Shown: positions 25,647-35,217, counted from the stretch's first letter. The stretch is 42,168 nt of DNA from Gammaproteobacteria bacterium (GCA_024276095.1 JAJRXW010000243.1:1-42168), one strand, 5' to 3'. Numbers and translations are program-made. Notes: generated by a model from the letters alone, not told the origin.

Positions 25647-27043
25647 GGCGACCCCTCCCGGACAGCCTGTTGAAACACATCGCCACGGTGCGAGAAATCA
25701 TCGAACATATCGAGGCTGCTGCAGGCCGGAGCCAGCAGTACCGTATCGCCGGGAGCAGCCAGCTTTCTGGCTGCATCTACAGCCTCCGGCAGGTCGTTCA
25801 CCGCTGTGATGTCACAGTGGTCCTCCAGCGCGGCGGCGATTCGATCCGCGTCCCGACCCAGTACGATCACACTGGCATGACGCCCGGACAGCGCTCTTGC
25901 CAGATCCTCAAAACCGGCACCTTTTCCGTCCCCGCCGGCGATCAGTACCAGGCGGCCCGCAACGCTGCGGATACTCATCACGGCCGCTGCGACATTGGTT
26001 GCCTTGGAATCGTCGATCCAGGTAATCCCGTCATCGGTCAGCACCTGCTGCATTCGATGTGCCAGCCCCTGAAACGCACGCAATCCGGGCAACATCCGGG
26101 CCGGCTCGATGCCGGCCGCATACCCCAGTGCCAGGGCTGCAAGGGCATTGGCCAGGTTATGCCTGCCGGTGACCGAAAGCGCATCGACGGGCATGAGCAG
26201 TTCGTTACCCTGTGCAATGAACTCACCGTCGCCGGTCAGACGCACACCGAAGTTCCGCTGTGCCGGTTCATCCAGGCCGAAACTGATGACCGGTTTGTCG
26301 GCGGGAACAAGATCGTTCAACCGGGGGCAATCGCGATTGAGAATCACTGTCTCGCATTGCGCATAGATATGTGCTTTGGCTGCGACATACGAAGCAAAGC
26401 TGCAGTGCCGGTCGAGATGATCCGGGACAATATTGAGCACCGTCGCCGCCACCGAGCGTATGGGGCGGCTCCGCTCCAGCTGGAAACTCGATAATTCCAG
26501 CACGTAAAAATCGTCGTCCGGACTCAGGAGATCCAGTGCAGGCCGTCCGAGGTTGCCGCCGACACCCACACTGTGGCCTGCAGCGCTGAGCATTTCGCCC
26601 AGCATCGTGGTCACGGTACTTTTGCCGTTCGTTCCGCTGATCGCAATCACCGGTGCGTTGCATTCCAGGACAAAGACATCGATATCACTGAGTATCTCGA
26701 TACCTTGCCGGCGCGCGCGCCTGATCAGCGGGTGCTGGAGATCGACGCCGGGAGAGATAATGACATGGTCGATCCCCGGTGGCAGGTCTGCCAGGGCATC
26801 GCCGGCAAACAGCTCTGCGTCGGGCATGGCCGCGCGAATATCGGCGGACCCGGGCGGCTCCTGCCGCGAATCCGCGAATACCGCACTGATGCCGCGCAGC
26901 GCCAGATAGTGGGCGCAGGAAACACCGGTGACTCCCATGCCCAGTACCAGGACTCGAGACGCCGATCCGGAATCGGCAGCCTGTGCCCGGGCCCGATGTC
27001 CTGTATTCCGGTGCTCCATTTTTATATTCACTGCCGTCGCCAT
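25643..27043 (-). CDS. murD: UDP-N-acetylmuramoylalanine--D-glutamate ligase MurD
   Basis: MurD adds D-Glu to UDP-MurNAc-L-Ala. The dinucleotide-like start VLVLGMGVTGVSCAHYL, the P-loop ISGTNGKSTVTTM and the segment VLELSSFQLER are typical. The C-domain has WIDDSKATNVAA and ends LLAPACSSLDMFDDFSHRGDVF. The chosen ATG at 27043 shares a base with the mraY stop (TGATG) and gives 466 residues. This adds about 20 polar residues ([16 protein letters not shown] and on) before the core. An ATG at 27019 would trim eight of these. Neither start has a clear ribosome site; coupling favours 27043. Confidence 0.96.
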   Translation of the reverse strand: MATAVNIKMEHRNTGHRARAQAADSGSASRVLVLGMGVTGVSCAHYLALRGISAVFADSRQEPPGSADIRAAMPDAELFAGDALADLPPGIDHVIISPGVDLQHPLIRRARRQGIEILSDIDVFVLECNAPVIAISGTNGKSTVTTMLGEMLSAAGHSVGVGGNLGRPALDLLSPDDDFYVLELSSFQLERSRPIRSVAATVLNIVPDHLDRHCSFASYVAAKAHIYAQCETVILNRDCPRLNDLVPADKPVISFGLDEPAQRNFGVRLTGDGEFIAQGNELLMPVDALSVTGRHNLANALAALALGYAAGIEPARMLPGLRAFQGLAHRMQQVLTDDGITWIDDSKATNVAAAVMSIRSVAGRLVLIAGGDGKGAGFEDLARALSGRHASVIVLGRDADRIAAALEDHCDITAVNDLPEAVDAARKLAAPGDTVLLAPACSSLDMFDDFSHRGDVFQQAVREGSP

Positions 27044-28125
27044 CACCGGATCTTCAGACTGGATAAGCCGACCAGTACCAGGATGACGGTAATGATCCAG
27101 AAACGCACAATCACCTTGGGCTCGGCCCAACCTTTCAGCTCATAGTGATGATGCAAAGGGGCCATGCGAAATATCCGGCGGCCCGTTAACTTGAACGATG
27201 CCACCTGGATAATGACGGACAGGGTTTCGATCACGAACAGACCGCCCATCACCGCCAGAATCAGTTCCTGGCGCACGATCAGCGCCACCGTACCCAGCGC
27301 CGCACCCAGGGCCAGGGCGCCGATATCGCCCATGAAAACCTGGGCCGGATAGGTGTTGAACCACAAAAATCCCAGGCCGGCGCCCGACAGCGCAGCGCAA
27401 AAAACCAGCATTTCCCCGGCACCGCTGATATAGGGAATACCGAGGTAGTCGGAAAAAATGACGTTGCCGGCAGCATAGGCGAAGATGCCCAGGCCGCCGC
27501 CGACCAGCACTGTCGGCATGATCGCCAGGCCGTCCAGACCATCGGTCAGATTGACCGCATTGCTGGTACCGACAATCACCAGGTAGGCAAATACAATGTA
27601 GAAACCGCCCAGCGGCAACAGCAGGTTCTTGAAATAGGGAATCAGCAGCGCGGTCTGATAAGGCTCATCCGCCAGTGAAAACAGATAGACCGCCGCGGCC
27701 AGCGCAGCCAGCGACTGCCAGAAGATCTTGGCGCCGGCAGACAGGCCGACGGAATTGCGGAGCACGAGTTTTCGATAATCATCGACGAACCCGATCGCCC
27801 CGAAAGCCAGTGTCACACCGATCACCGTCCAGACATAGGGGCTGGTCAGATTGGCCCACAGAATCGTACTGAACAAAATGGCAACCAGGATCAGCACACC
27901 GCCCATGGTGGGTGTGCCGCTTTTAATAAGATGGGTTTCCGGCCCGTCTTCACGAACCGGCTGCCCGATTTGCCGGACGCTCAGCCGGCGAATGACGCGC
28001 GGGCCGTATACGAAGGAAATCACGAGCGCGGTCAGTGCCGCCATGATGGCCCGCATCGTAATGTAGGTGAATACGTTGAACCCGGATACATACCGGGAAA
28101 GATATTCGGCCAAATGCAGCAACAT
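27043..28125 (-). CDS. mraY: Phospho-MurNAc-pentapeptide transferase MraY
   Basis: MraY makes lipid I by moving phospho-MurNAc-pentapeptide onto undecaprenyl phosphate. The 360-residue protein has ten predicted membrane segments. The family motifs are all here: [11 protein letters not shown], the Asp pair in [37 protein letters not shown], and the cytoplasmic [14 protein letters not shown] near the C-terminus. The start lies 10 bases after the murF stop; length and order are standard. Confidence 0.98.
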   Translation of the reverse strand: MLLHLAEYLSRYVSGFNVFTYITMRAIMAALTALVISFVYGPRVIRRLSVRQIGQPVREDGPETHLIKSGTPTMGGVLILVAILFSTILWANLTSPYVWTVIGVTLAFGAIGFVDDYRKLVLRNSVGLSAGAKIFWQSLAALAAAVYLFSLADEPYQTALLIPYFKNLLLPLGGFYIVFAYLVIVGTSNAVNLTDGLDGLAIMPTVLVGGGLGIFAYAAGNVIFSDYLGIPYISGAGEMLVFCAALSGAGLGFLWFNTYPAQVFMGDIGALALGAALGTVALIVRQELILAVMGGLFVIETLSVIIQVASFKLTGRRIFRMAPLHHHYELKGWAEPKVIVRFWIITVILVLVGLSSLKIR

Positions 28126-28135
28126 CGCCCGCCCC

Positions 28136-29548
28136 CTACCCGGTTGCCTGGCGGGCAGCGGCCAGCCGGTCGACCAGTTTGTCCAGGCCCATGCTGCGCG
28201 ATCCTTTGATCAGCACCGTAATGCCGGGTCGCGAATCGGCGACGATGGCACCAGCCAGTGCATCGACGGACGGGTAAGCCGCCCCCCGGGAACCGAAACC
28301 CGGGATTGCCGATTGACTGAGATCGCCAATGCACAGCAGGCGATCGATGCCGGCTTTGCGGGCCTGTTCGCCTGCGGCGTAATGCAGCGCCCGGGCATCC
28401 TTGCCCAGTTCCGCCATATCCCCCAACACCAGCCACGTCTCGCCCGGAATGCCGGCAAGAAAATCGATCGCCGCGGACACCGATGCGGGATTGGCATTGT
28501 AGCTGTCATCGAAAAAGGTCATGCCCAAACGGTTGGTCACCGCCTTGAGCCGCCCCGGGACATTCTCCATACCCGCCAGCCCCTGTCGCGCTGCATCCAC
28601 GGAGGCACCGGCGGCGGCAGTGGCGGCCACCGCCGCCAGGGCATTGATAATATTGTGCTTGCCGGACATCGGCAGGCGAAGATCGAAATCACCGTCGGGG
28701 GTGTGTATCAGCGCCTCGATCAGGGGTGCAGCCTGGCTGTTCTCGCCTACTGTCCGTTCACGAATCCCGGTGGCGTAGTAGTCGGCATTTTCAGACAAAC
28801 CAAAGCTGCGCATATCAGCGGCACGGCTGATTCGCTGCCAGTAGTCGAAAAACCGGTCATCGCGATTGATCACGGCAAAGGAACACCGGTCCCCGGACGA
28901 ACTGTGCATCTTCGCAAACAGTTCACCTTTGCTGGAGGCGACCCGCTCGATACTGCCGAACCCTTCCAGGTGCGCCGGGGCGGCGTTGGTGATCACGGCA
29001 ACATCGGGCCGGGCGATACCGGCAAGGTAATCGATTTCCCCGGGACGACTGGCGCCCATTTCCAGTACCGCCATGCGGTGACAATCACGCAGGTTCAACA
29101 CGGTCAACGGCAGACCGATATCGTTGTTCAGATTGCCGGCGGTCACCAGTAGCTGCCCGGCATCGCCGCCCAGCTCTGCGGTCAGAATGGCGGCAATCAT
29201 TTCCTTGACCGTTGTCTTGCCGTTGCTTCCGGTTATGGCGACAACCAGCGGGGAAAACTGCCGGCGCCAGCTGCGCGCCAGGTCACCCAGGGCACGCCTG
29301 GCATCCTCCACCTCGACCTGGCTAAGAGCAGTATCCTGGCGCTGCTCCACCACTGCACCTGCTGCACCCCGGCGCTGTGCCTCGGCGACAAATTCTGCTG
29401 CGTCGAAACGCTCTCCGCGCAGGGCGACAAAAAGCTGTCCCGATTTCAGGCTGCGGGTGTCTGTGCTGACGGAATCGAAACGGGCATCGGCGCCGATGAG
29501 CTGCCCACCCACTGATTCCGCGACCATTGCCAGGCTGCCCATGCTCAT
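28136..29548 (-). CDS. murF: UDP-MurNAc-tripeptide--D-alanyl-D-alanine ligase MurF
   Basis: MurF adds the D-Ala-D-Ala made by Ddl. The 470-residue protein shows the N-terminal substrate segment [18 protein letters not shown], the P-loop [13 protein letters not shown], and [14 protein letters not shown]. The C-terminal domain has [20 protein letters not shown] and VLGDMAELG. The start overlaps the murE stop by 4 bases (ATGA). No missing motif is seen. Confidence 0.97.
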   Translation of the reverse strand: MSMGSLAMVAESVGGQLIGADARFDSVSTDTRSLKSGQLFVALRGERFDAAEFVAEAQRRGAAGAVVEQRQDTALSQVEVEDARRALGDLARSWRRQFSPLVVAITGSNGKTTVKEMIAAILTAELGGDAGQLLVTAGNLNNDIGLPLTVLNLRDCHRMAVLEMGASRPGEIDYLAGIARPDVAVITNAAPAHLEGFGSIERVASSKGELFAKMHSSSGDRCSFAVINRDDRFFDYWQRISRAADMRSFGLSENADYYATGIRERTVGENSQAAPLIEALIHTPDGDFDLRLPMSGKHNIINALAAVAATAAAGASVDAARQGLAGMENVPGRLKAVTNRLGMTFFDDSYNANPASVSAAIDFLAGIPGETWLVLGDMAELGKDARALHYAAGEQARKAGIDRLLCIGDLSQSAIPGFGSRGAAYPSVDALAGAIVADSRPGITVLIKGSRSMGLDKLVDRLAAARQATG

Positions 29549-31101
29549 TCCCCGGACCCCGCCGCCGGTCCCAGCACCCGCCGTGCCACTGCGGCATCGG
29601 AAAATGCCCGCGTATTGCCGCGTGCGATCTGTTTTGTTTCGTGCCCCTTGCCGGCAATCACCACGACATCGTCTGCACCGGCCGAGTCAATCGCCGCTGC
29701 AATGGCTGTCGCCCGATCCATGACGATTTCCACTACAGCCGGGTCATCGATACCCGTCATGATGTGTTCGACGATCGACTCCGGACTTTCGTTGCGCGGA
29801 TTGTCGTTGGTGACGATGACGCGATCGGCCAGCGCTGCGGCAATCGATCCCATCGCAGAACGTTTGCCGGTATCGCGATTTCCACCGCAGCCAAACACCA
29901 GCCAGAGCCGGCCGTTGCAGTGCTGCCGAACCGCTGACAACAGCTGCTCCAGACCATCGGGCGTATGCGCAAAATCGACCAGTACCGCCGGCTGCCCCGG
30001 GCCGGCAGGCAATGTCTGCATGCGCCCCGGTGGTGCAGCGCACCCGGACAAGGCCGCAACGACATCGTCCAGGGGATAACCGTGAGCAACGAGTATTCCC
30101 GTCGCCATGGCAAGATTCTCGGCGTTGAAACGCCCCCACAGCGAACTGGCCAGCGCTGCTTTGCCATGGGTGCCCGTAAACCCGATCCGCATTCCATCGA
30201 GACCCGTTTCGAGAATTTCAAACTGCAGGCCGGCGGTTGCCTGAGACCGTGCCGCGGCAACCGATACCAGTTCGATTCCGGTCGCAATCCCGGCCGCGAT
30301 TTCGCGGCCAAAAACATCCGCCACGTTGATCACTGCCGCCGCCATATCAGCGCGCTGAAACAACTTCGCCTTGGCTGCAGAGTAGCTGGCCAGGTCACCG
30401 TGATAGTCCAGGTGATCGCGGCCAAGATTGGTCAGTGCGGCGATTCGAATATGAACGCCCGCAATCCGTTGCTGATCCAGTGCATGCGACGATACTTCCG
30501 TGACGACGTGTGTGGCACCGTTATCCAGCAGTGTCCGCAACCGGCGGTGTACCGTGATGCAATCCGGCGTGGTCATCGAGGACGGCTGCAGATCCGGACC
30601 GATACCAAAACCCAGCGTGCCCATGTAAGCCGCTGTCTGCCCGAGCCGGTGCAGGGCCTGGGCCACGAGAAATGCCGTCGTGGTCTTGCCGTTGGTCCCG
30701 GTAATCCCGGTCACTGCCAGTGACGCCGAGGGCGTGTCGAAAAAACGATTCGCGATATTGCCCAGTTCCCCGCGTAATTCCGGAATGGCGATACCGGGCA
30801 CTCCCTCGGGAAGCACCGGCGCGGCAATACCCGTGGCAGGCTCCCAGGCCACCGCGGCAATACCGGATGCCAGCGCCTGATCGAGGAACTCCAGTCCGTG
30901 ATGCCGGGCCCCGGCACAGGCAAGAAACAATCCGCCCGGTGTGACACTGCGGCTGGCGGCACTGATATCGGAAACGGCCAGCGCAGGCACCACGGCGTTC
31001 ATCCCGCGCAGCAGGAATTGCAGGTCCACGCCCCTGTTTTCGCTCACTCCTGTTCCATTTTCCCCTGCGCTACTCAATAGCTGATTTCCATTCGCAATCA
31101 T
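29545..31101 (-). CDS. murE: UDP-MurNAc-L-alanyl-D-glutamate--2,6-diaminopimelate ligase MurE
   Basis: MurE adds the third stem residue. The 518-residue protein has the P-loop ITGTNGKTTTAFL, the nucleotide segment TNLGRDHLDYHG with the carbamylated-Lys neighbourhood, and the specificity motif DNPR (TNDNPRNESPE). DNPR marks meso-diaminopimelate, so the wall is of the usual gram-negative A1gamma type. The N-terminus from the ATG at 31101 has about 30 residues before the first conserved helix, slightly longer than in E. coli. It overlaps the ftsI stop by 4 bases (ATGA). Confidence 0.97.
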   Translation of the reverse strand: MIANGNQLLSSAGENGTGVSENRGVDLQFLLRGMNAVVPALAVSDISAASRSVTPGGLFLACAGARHHGLEFLDQALASGIAAVAWEPATGIAAPVLPEGVPGIAIPELRGELGNIANRFFDTPSASLAVTGITGTNGKTTTAFLVAQALHRLGQTAAYMGTLGFGIGPDLQPSSMTTPDCITVHRRLRTLLDNGATHVVTEVSSHALDQQRIAGVHIRIAALTNLGRDHLDYHGDLASYSAAKAKLFQRADMAAAVINVADVFGREIAAGIATGIELVSVAAARSQATAGLQFEILETGLDGMRIGFTGTHGKAALASSLWGRFNAENLAMATGILVAHGYPLDDVVAALSGCAAPPGRMQTLPAGPGQPAVLVDFAHTPDGLEQLLSAVRQHCNGRLWLVFGCGGNRDTGKRSAMGSIAAALADRVIVTNDNPRNESPESIVEHIMTGIDDPAVVEIVMDRATAIAAAIDSAGADDVVVIAGKGHETKQIARGNTRAFSDAAVARRVLGPAAGSGE

Positions 31102-32831
31102 TGGCGTCTGGCCATCATCGTGGTTCGATCCTGCTTGACCGGGTCGACCAGCAGATCCGGCGTGACCGCCAGAATTCGCAGCGCCCCGGAAGCCACTTTC
31201 GAAAAAACCGGCGCGGCAACCGCACCACCGTAATACTCCCCGGCACTCGGCTCATCGATGACGACGACGATGGCCAGACGGGGATCGGAAACGGGAGCGA
31301 TCCCGGCAAAGACCGCGGTATGCCGGTCATCGACATATCCGCCTGCAGCTGACTTTCTCGCGGTGCCTGTTTTTCCCGCCACGCGATAACCGGCAACCGC
31401 CGCCTTGCGACCGCTGCCGGTCGGGCCGGTCACCGTTTCAAGCATTCCCAGCACCGCCTGAGCGGTCTCTTCCCTGACGACGCGGCGTGCGATGGGCGGA
31501 CTGTCGATGCGCAGCAGCGATACAGGACGGCGCAGTCCACCCGCACCGATCGCGGCATAGGCCTGAGCCAACTGCAGTGGCGTCAGCGACAGGCCGTAGC
31601 CATAAGCCAGTGTCGCCTGGCTGATCGGACGCCAGTTCTCATAATAGCTCAGCAACCCGGCCGACTCACCCGGGAATCCACTGGACGTCAGCCGACCGAT
31701 GCCGAAATTGGAAAGCACTTCCCAAAGCAGGGACGGCTTGAGTGTCATGGCCACCATGGTTGCGCCGACATTGCTGGAACGCACCAGAATCGTGGTCAGA
31801 TCGATACGACCGAGATTCTCGCTGTCCTCGATCACCTTCGAACCGACCGAGATACGGCCGGGAGACGTATTGACCCGGCTGTCCGGCTGGTACTGTCCGC
31901 TCTCCAGGGCTGCGGCAATGATCAGCGGCTTGAAGCTCGAGCCGGGCTCGAATATATCGGTGATCGAACGGTTGCGATAACGCGAAGCGATAAACTGCGA
32001 GCGGTCGTTGGGATTATAGGAAGGCTGATTGGCCATCGCCAGCACCTCGCCCGTGAGCACATCCAGCACCACAACGGACCCGGATACCGCTTTGTGCTGT
32101 TGCATGGCAGATTTGAGTTCCCGGTATGCGAGATACTGAATACGCAGATCGATGGAAGTGACCAGGTTCCTGCCGGGTTTTGGTGACTCGATGCTTTCCA
32201 CGTCTTCGACAACGTGCCCGTAACGATCCTTCAGCACCTTTTTCTTGCCGGGCGTACCGGCCATCCAGTGATCGAAAGCCAGCTCCAGCCCTTCCTGGCC
32301 GACATCGTCTATGTTGGTAAAACCGATCAAATGCCCCGCTACCTCGCCGACCGGGTAATAGCGGCGGTATTCACGCAGCAGGTACACACCGGGAAACTTT
32401 CTTTGCTCGACAGCGGCAGCGTCCGCAGGATTCATATGCCGCTTGAGGTACATGAACTCCTTGCCGGCATTCCGGGTCAGCCGGCGCGTCAGCGATTCGC
32501 GTTCCAGATCCAGAGAAACTGCCAGCGCGGGTATCTTGTCGGGGTATTTCAGCAGCTCGCGCGGATTCACCCAGACGGAATCGACGGGCGTGCTGACCGC
32601 CAGGGGCTCACCGTTCCTGTCGGTGACCGTGCCACGATGCGCCGAGATCCGGGCCATCCGCAGGTGCCTTGCAGCTGCCTGCTCGTTGAGAAAGCTCTTG
32701 TTGAAAACCTGCAGGTGAACAGCCCGTGCACTGAGCACCACGGCGAAAAGCAGCAGGCCCGCCGTCATGAAATGGCAGCGCTGAAGAAAGCTGCGCTGCT
32801 GACTGTTGAGCTGCCGGCGTTTTGGCTTCAT
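31098..32831 (-). CDS. ftsI: Septal transpeptidase FtsI (PBP3)
   Basis: FtsI cross-links septal peptidoglycan and is a beta-lactam target. Of 577 residues, a basic cytoplasmic tail and one membrane helix (about 20-38) come first. The pedestal domain follows, with RGTVTDRNGEPLAVS. The transpeptidase domain has S298-x-x-K301 (GSSFK), S352-S353-N354 and K487-T488-G489 (KTGTAR). All three active-site boxes are intact. It overlaps ftsL by 4 bases and murE by 4 bases. Confidence 0.98.
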   Translation of the reverse strand: MKPKRRQLNSQQRSFLQRCHFMTAGLLLFAVVLSARAVHLQVFNKSFLNEQAAARHLRMARISAHRGTVTDRNGEPLAVSTPVDSVWVNPRELLKYPDKIPALAVSLDLERESLTRRLTRNAGKEFMYLKRHMNPADAAAVEQRKFPGVYLLREYRRYYPVGEVAGHLIGFTNIDDVGQEGLELAFDHWMAGTPGKKKVLKDRYGHVVEDVESIESPKPGRNLVTSIDLRIQYLAYRELKSAMQQHKAVSGSVVVLDVLTGEVLAMANQPSYNPNDRSQFIASRYRNRSITDIFEPGSSFKPLIIAAALESGQYQPDSRVNTSPGRISVGSKVIEDSENLGRIDLTTILVRSSNVGATMVAMTLKPSLLWEVLSNFGIGRLTSSGFPGESAGLLSYYENWRPISQATLAYGYGLSLTPLQLAQAYAAIGAGGLRRPVSLLRIDSPPIARRVVREETAQAVLGMLETVTGPTGSGRKAAVAGYRVAGKTGTARKSAAGGYVDDRHTAVFAGIAPVSDPRLAIVVVIDEPSAGEYYGGAVAAPVFSKVASGALRILAVTPDLLVDPVKQDRTTMMARRQ

Positions 32832-33106
32832 GGCTGCATCAGCTGTATTTCATCGGGACGTGGCGTACGCATGTGCATCTCCTGCCGAGCCATCTTCTCG
32901 ACGCGCGCATGCCGGGACCACATACTCTGTTCGATCTGCAGCCGGCCCCATTCAACTTCCAGCTGGTCCCGCTCGGCAATCATGGCCTGGAGTTCGGTAA
33001 ACAGCTTGCGTGATTCATGCTTGGCATAGACGCAGCCGATAGCCGATGCCATTACCAGTATCGTCAACACGCCAACCAGCACCAGTCGTGGCCAGACCCC
33101 GGTCAT
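32828..33106 (-). CDS. ftsL: Cell division protein FtsL
   Basis: FtsL is a small bitopic protein that forms a coiled coil with FtsB and activates FtsWI. The 92-residue protein from the ATG at 33106 has a membrane helix at about residues 6-26 and a periplasmic heptad region (LFTELQAMIAERDQLEVEWGRL). RHARVEKMARQEMHMR is the conserved end segment. The 4-base ATGA overlap with the rsmH stop fixes the start; a longer reading upstream is rsmH coding sequence in another frame. Confidence 0.94.
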   Translation of the reverse strand: MTGVWPRLVLVGVLTILVMASAIGCVYAKHESRKLFTELQAMIAERDQLEVEWGRLQIEQSMWSRHARVEKMARQEMHMRTPRPDEIQLMQP

Positions 33107-34122
33107 GCCACACGCTCTGCGACTCTCAGCACGGCGCTGCGCGCCCTGGGGTTCCGGCACATCTCTTCGTCCCCGGGCCGTATCGCCCGCGACGGAAGCT
33201 TCAGGTGAGGAAGAGCTGAATCCGGCACGACGGGTAAGTCCGCCAGTGCCGGATCAACCCGCGCACCTTCACGAAAAAATCGCTTTACAATCCTGTCTTC
33301 CAGGGAATGAAAGCTGATCACACATAACCGGCCGCCGGTCGCCAGGCCTTCCAGTGCGGCCGACAGCCCCTGGGAAATCTCATCGAGTTCCCGGTTGATA
33401 AATATCCTGATCGCCTGGAACGATCGCGTTGCCGGGTGCCGGCTCTTGCTCTTGCTCTTGCTCTTGCTCTTGCTCTTGCTCTTGCCCTTGCCCTTGCCCT
33501 TGCCCTTGCCATGCCCCGAACCGCGGCGCGGCAGTACTCTCTCGATCAGCGCAGCCAGTTGCCCGGTGGTCGTAATCGGGTTTTGCTCACGCTCGACACA
33601 CACCGCTTTGGCAATCCGGCGAGATGAACGCTCTTCTCCGTAGCGGTACAACACCCGTGCAATTTCCCGTTCCGATACCGAGTTGATCCATACCTGCGCC
33701 GAAATACCACTGGCAGGATCCATGCGCATATCCAGCGGACCATCTTTCATAAAACTGAAACCACGCCTTGCATCGTCAAGCTGCGGCGAAGACACGCCCA
33801 GGTCGAACAAAATTCCGTTGACCCGGCCGACCAGCTGCCTGCTTTTCAGAAATGCGCCCAATTGCCCGAAACTCTCGTGCTCGATACAAAACCGAGGATC
33901 TTTTTGACTCAATTCTTCCCCAACCCGAACTGCTTCCGGATCGCGATCCAATCCGAATACCCGGCCTTCGGGTCCCAGTACGTCAAGAATCGCCTGACTG
34001 TGTCCTCCACGACCGAATGTGCAATCGACGTACACACCATCCGGTCTGATTGCCAGTTGATGCAAAACCTCATCCAGCAGCACGGGTTCATGTGGAATCA
34101 CTCTGGTGATCCGACCTGCCAA
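33103..34122 (-). CDS. rsmH: 16S rRNA (cytosine(1402)-N(4))-methyltransferase RsmH, with GK/SK repeat insert
   Basis: RsmH (MraW) methylates N4 of C1402 in the ribosomal P site, using SAM. RsmI, encoded 1.1 kb away, adds the 2'-O-methyl at the same base. The SAM motif VDCTFGRGGHS (32-42), LFDLGVSSPQLD, DMRMDP and ISFHSLEDRIVK are present. Residues 205-226 are a low-complexity run of five Gly-Lys then six Ser-Lys dipeptides inserted between the VLPRR and RHPATRSFQAIRI elements. These are normally joined by a short basic loop. The run lies in the inserted helical substrate domain and may touch rRNA. Total length is 339 against about 313 in E. coli. Confidence 0.96.
   Translation of the reverse strand: MAGRITRVIPHEPVLLDEVLHQLAIRPDGVYVDCTFGRGGHSQAILDVLGPEGRVFGLDRDPEAVRVGEELSQKDPRFCIEHESFGQLGAFLKSRQLVGRVNGILFDLGVSSPQLDDARRGFSFMKDGPLDMRMDPASGISAQVWINSVSEREIARVLYRYGEERSSRRIAKAVCVEREQNPITTTGQLAALIERVLPRRGSGHGKGKGKGKGKSKSKSKSKSKSKSRHPATRSFQAIRIFINRELDEISQGLSAALEGLATGGRLCVISFHSLEDRIVKRFFREGARVDPALADLPVVPDSALPHLKLPSRAIRPGDEEMCRNPRARSAVLRVAERVA
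33445..33510 (-). repeat. In-frame hexanucleotide repeat within rsmH
   Basis: Six units of CTTGCT (33445-33480) are followed by five units of CTTGCC (33481-33510) without interruption, 66 bases in all. On the coding strand they encode (GK)5(SK)6. The unit length is a multiple of three, so slippage would change loop length without breaking the frame. Confidence 0.95.
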
Positions 34123-34131
34123 ACGAGATTC

Positions 34132-34587
34132 TTACAGCGACAGGGACTCAAGTTCGGGTGGCAATTCAAGTCCTTCGTCACCACCTTCTGCCAACCAGGC
34201 ATCCCTTTTCGAGTTCCAGCCCGCCTCATCCCATAGTTCAAATTTGTTGCCCTGACCAATCAGAATTGATTGACGATCGAGTCCTGCGTATTCCCGGAGC
34301 TCCCTCGGGATCAAAACCCGGCCATGTCCATCCAGCTCGAGATCCGACGCGTAACCGACCATCAAGCGCTGCAGTTTGCGGGCCGCCCTGTTCAGGCTCG
34401 GCAGCCGCATCAACTGTCGTTCGATGTCTTCCCAGTCAGGGAGGGGATAAAGAAGCAGGCATTTGTCCTGGTCGATGGTGCACACGAGATGCCCTTCGCA
34501 ACGGGCAACGATTCGTTCCCGGTAGCGGGCAGGGATAGCCAGCCGCCCCTTGGCATCAAGGGTAATTTTTGTCGCCCCACGAAACAC
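34132..34587 (-). CDS. mraZ: Transcriptional regulator MraZ, GTG start
   Basis: MraZ is a DNA-binding protein with two AbrB-like (SpoVT) half-domains, here about residues 5-50 and 78-125. Each carries the signature LDAKGRLAIPARYRE or LDGHGRVLIPRELRE. It forms a ring that binds spaced TGGGN boxes at its own promoter and represses the dcw cluster. The 151-residue length is standard. The start codon is GTG (34585-34587) with no obvious ribosome site, hinting at low translation. The four boxes it should bind lie 19-53 bases upstream. rsmH follows after 9 bases. Confidence 0.97.
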   Translation of the reverse strand: MFRGATKITLDAKGRLAIPARYRERIVARCEGHLVCTIDQDKCLLLYPLPDWEDIERQLMRLPSLNRAARKLQRLMVGYASDLELDGHGRVLIPRELREYAGLDRQSILIGQGNKFELWDEAGWNSKRDAWLAEGGDEGLELPPELESLSL

Positions 34588-34605
34588 GATATACCGGACA
34601 AGTTA

Positions 34606-34640
34606 GCCCATTTCCTCCCACTGTTTACCACTTCTCTCCA
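34606..34640 (-). promoter_or_regulatory. Four MraZ boxes with 10-base period
   Basis: Reading the minus strand, TGGAG (34640-34636), TGGTA (34630-34626), TGGGA (34620-34616) and TGGGC (34610-34606) occur with exactly 5 bases between them. MraZ is known to bind direct TGGGN repeats at 10-base spacing. The array covers the expected transcription start, consistent with autorepression. Confidence 0.85.
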
Positions 34641-34669
34641 CTATAGAGAGATTATCGTCATACTGTCAA
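34640..34669 (-). promoter_or_regulatory. Sigma-70 promoter of mraZ and the dcw cluster
   Basis: On the minus strand a consensus TTGACA (34669-34664) and TATAGT (34645-34640) are separated by 18 bases. The first MraZ box abuts the -10 element. The start of transcription should be near 34633, giving a leader of about 46 bases before the mraZ GTG. Confidence 0.85.
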
Positions 34670-34820
34670 CCGCAAGCAGTGATTAATTCTTTGAGGACAG
34701 CAACTTAGCGGTGTTCCGGGGAGTGGTTTGGAGGCTTTTTTCCGCACTGCTGATACGCAAAATCATGGTGTTAGCGCACTTTGTTTTAGTTCTGTCGAGG
34801 TTTTGCGGGAAAAAGAAAAA

Positions 34821-35207
34821 GGAGCTGGCCGATAAGCCGGGTTCTGTCGAGGGCAATCATTCATCTGGGACCGCTGTCACCAGCAGCCTCAAGCGACCTA
34901 CCCGGGAGTCCGGGCGGACATCCGGCCCACGCACCCCGGGGGATGAACCCGGGGCCCTGGATACTCCCCTATTTGGTCTTGCTCCGGGTGGGGTTTACCG
35001 TGCCGCGGCGTGTTGCCACCCGCGCGGTGCGCTCTTACCGCACCATTTCACCCTTACCACGGGCTGCGAACAGCCTGTGGCGGTATATTTTCTGTGGCAC
35101 TTTCCGTAGGCTCGCGCCCCCCAGGCGTTACCTGGCACCCTGTCCGCAGGAGCCCGGACTTTCCTCCCGGCGAGTCATCCCCGCCGCGCGATTGCCTGGC
35201 CAGCTCC
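34821..35207 (-). ncRNA. rnpB: RNase P RNA (class A)
   Basis: The catalytic RNA that trims tRNA 5' leaders. On the minus strand it starts GGAGCUGGCC and ends GGCCAGCUCC, which pair to close the P1 helix. Near the 5' end is the universal GAGGAAAGUCCGGGCU, and near the 3' end the conserved ACAGAACCCGGCUUAUCG. About 387 nucleotides, a normal size. A T-rich run (TTTTTCTTTTT) follows the 3' end and may help termination. Open reading frames across this region are not genes. The order rsmI-rnpB-mraZ is the same as in Pseudomonas. End positions are set from P1 pairing and could be off by a few bases. Confidence 0.95.
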
Positions 35208-35217
35208 AGAAACCACC

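Noticed and set aside
33445-33510. Phase-variable on/off switch in rsmH
   Set aside because: The repeat unit is six bases, so gain or loss keeps the frame; only loop length can vary.
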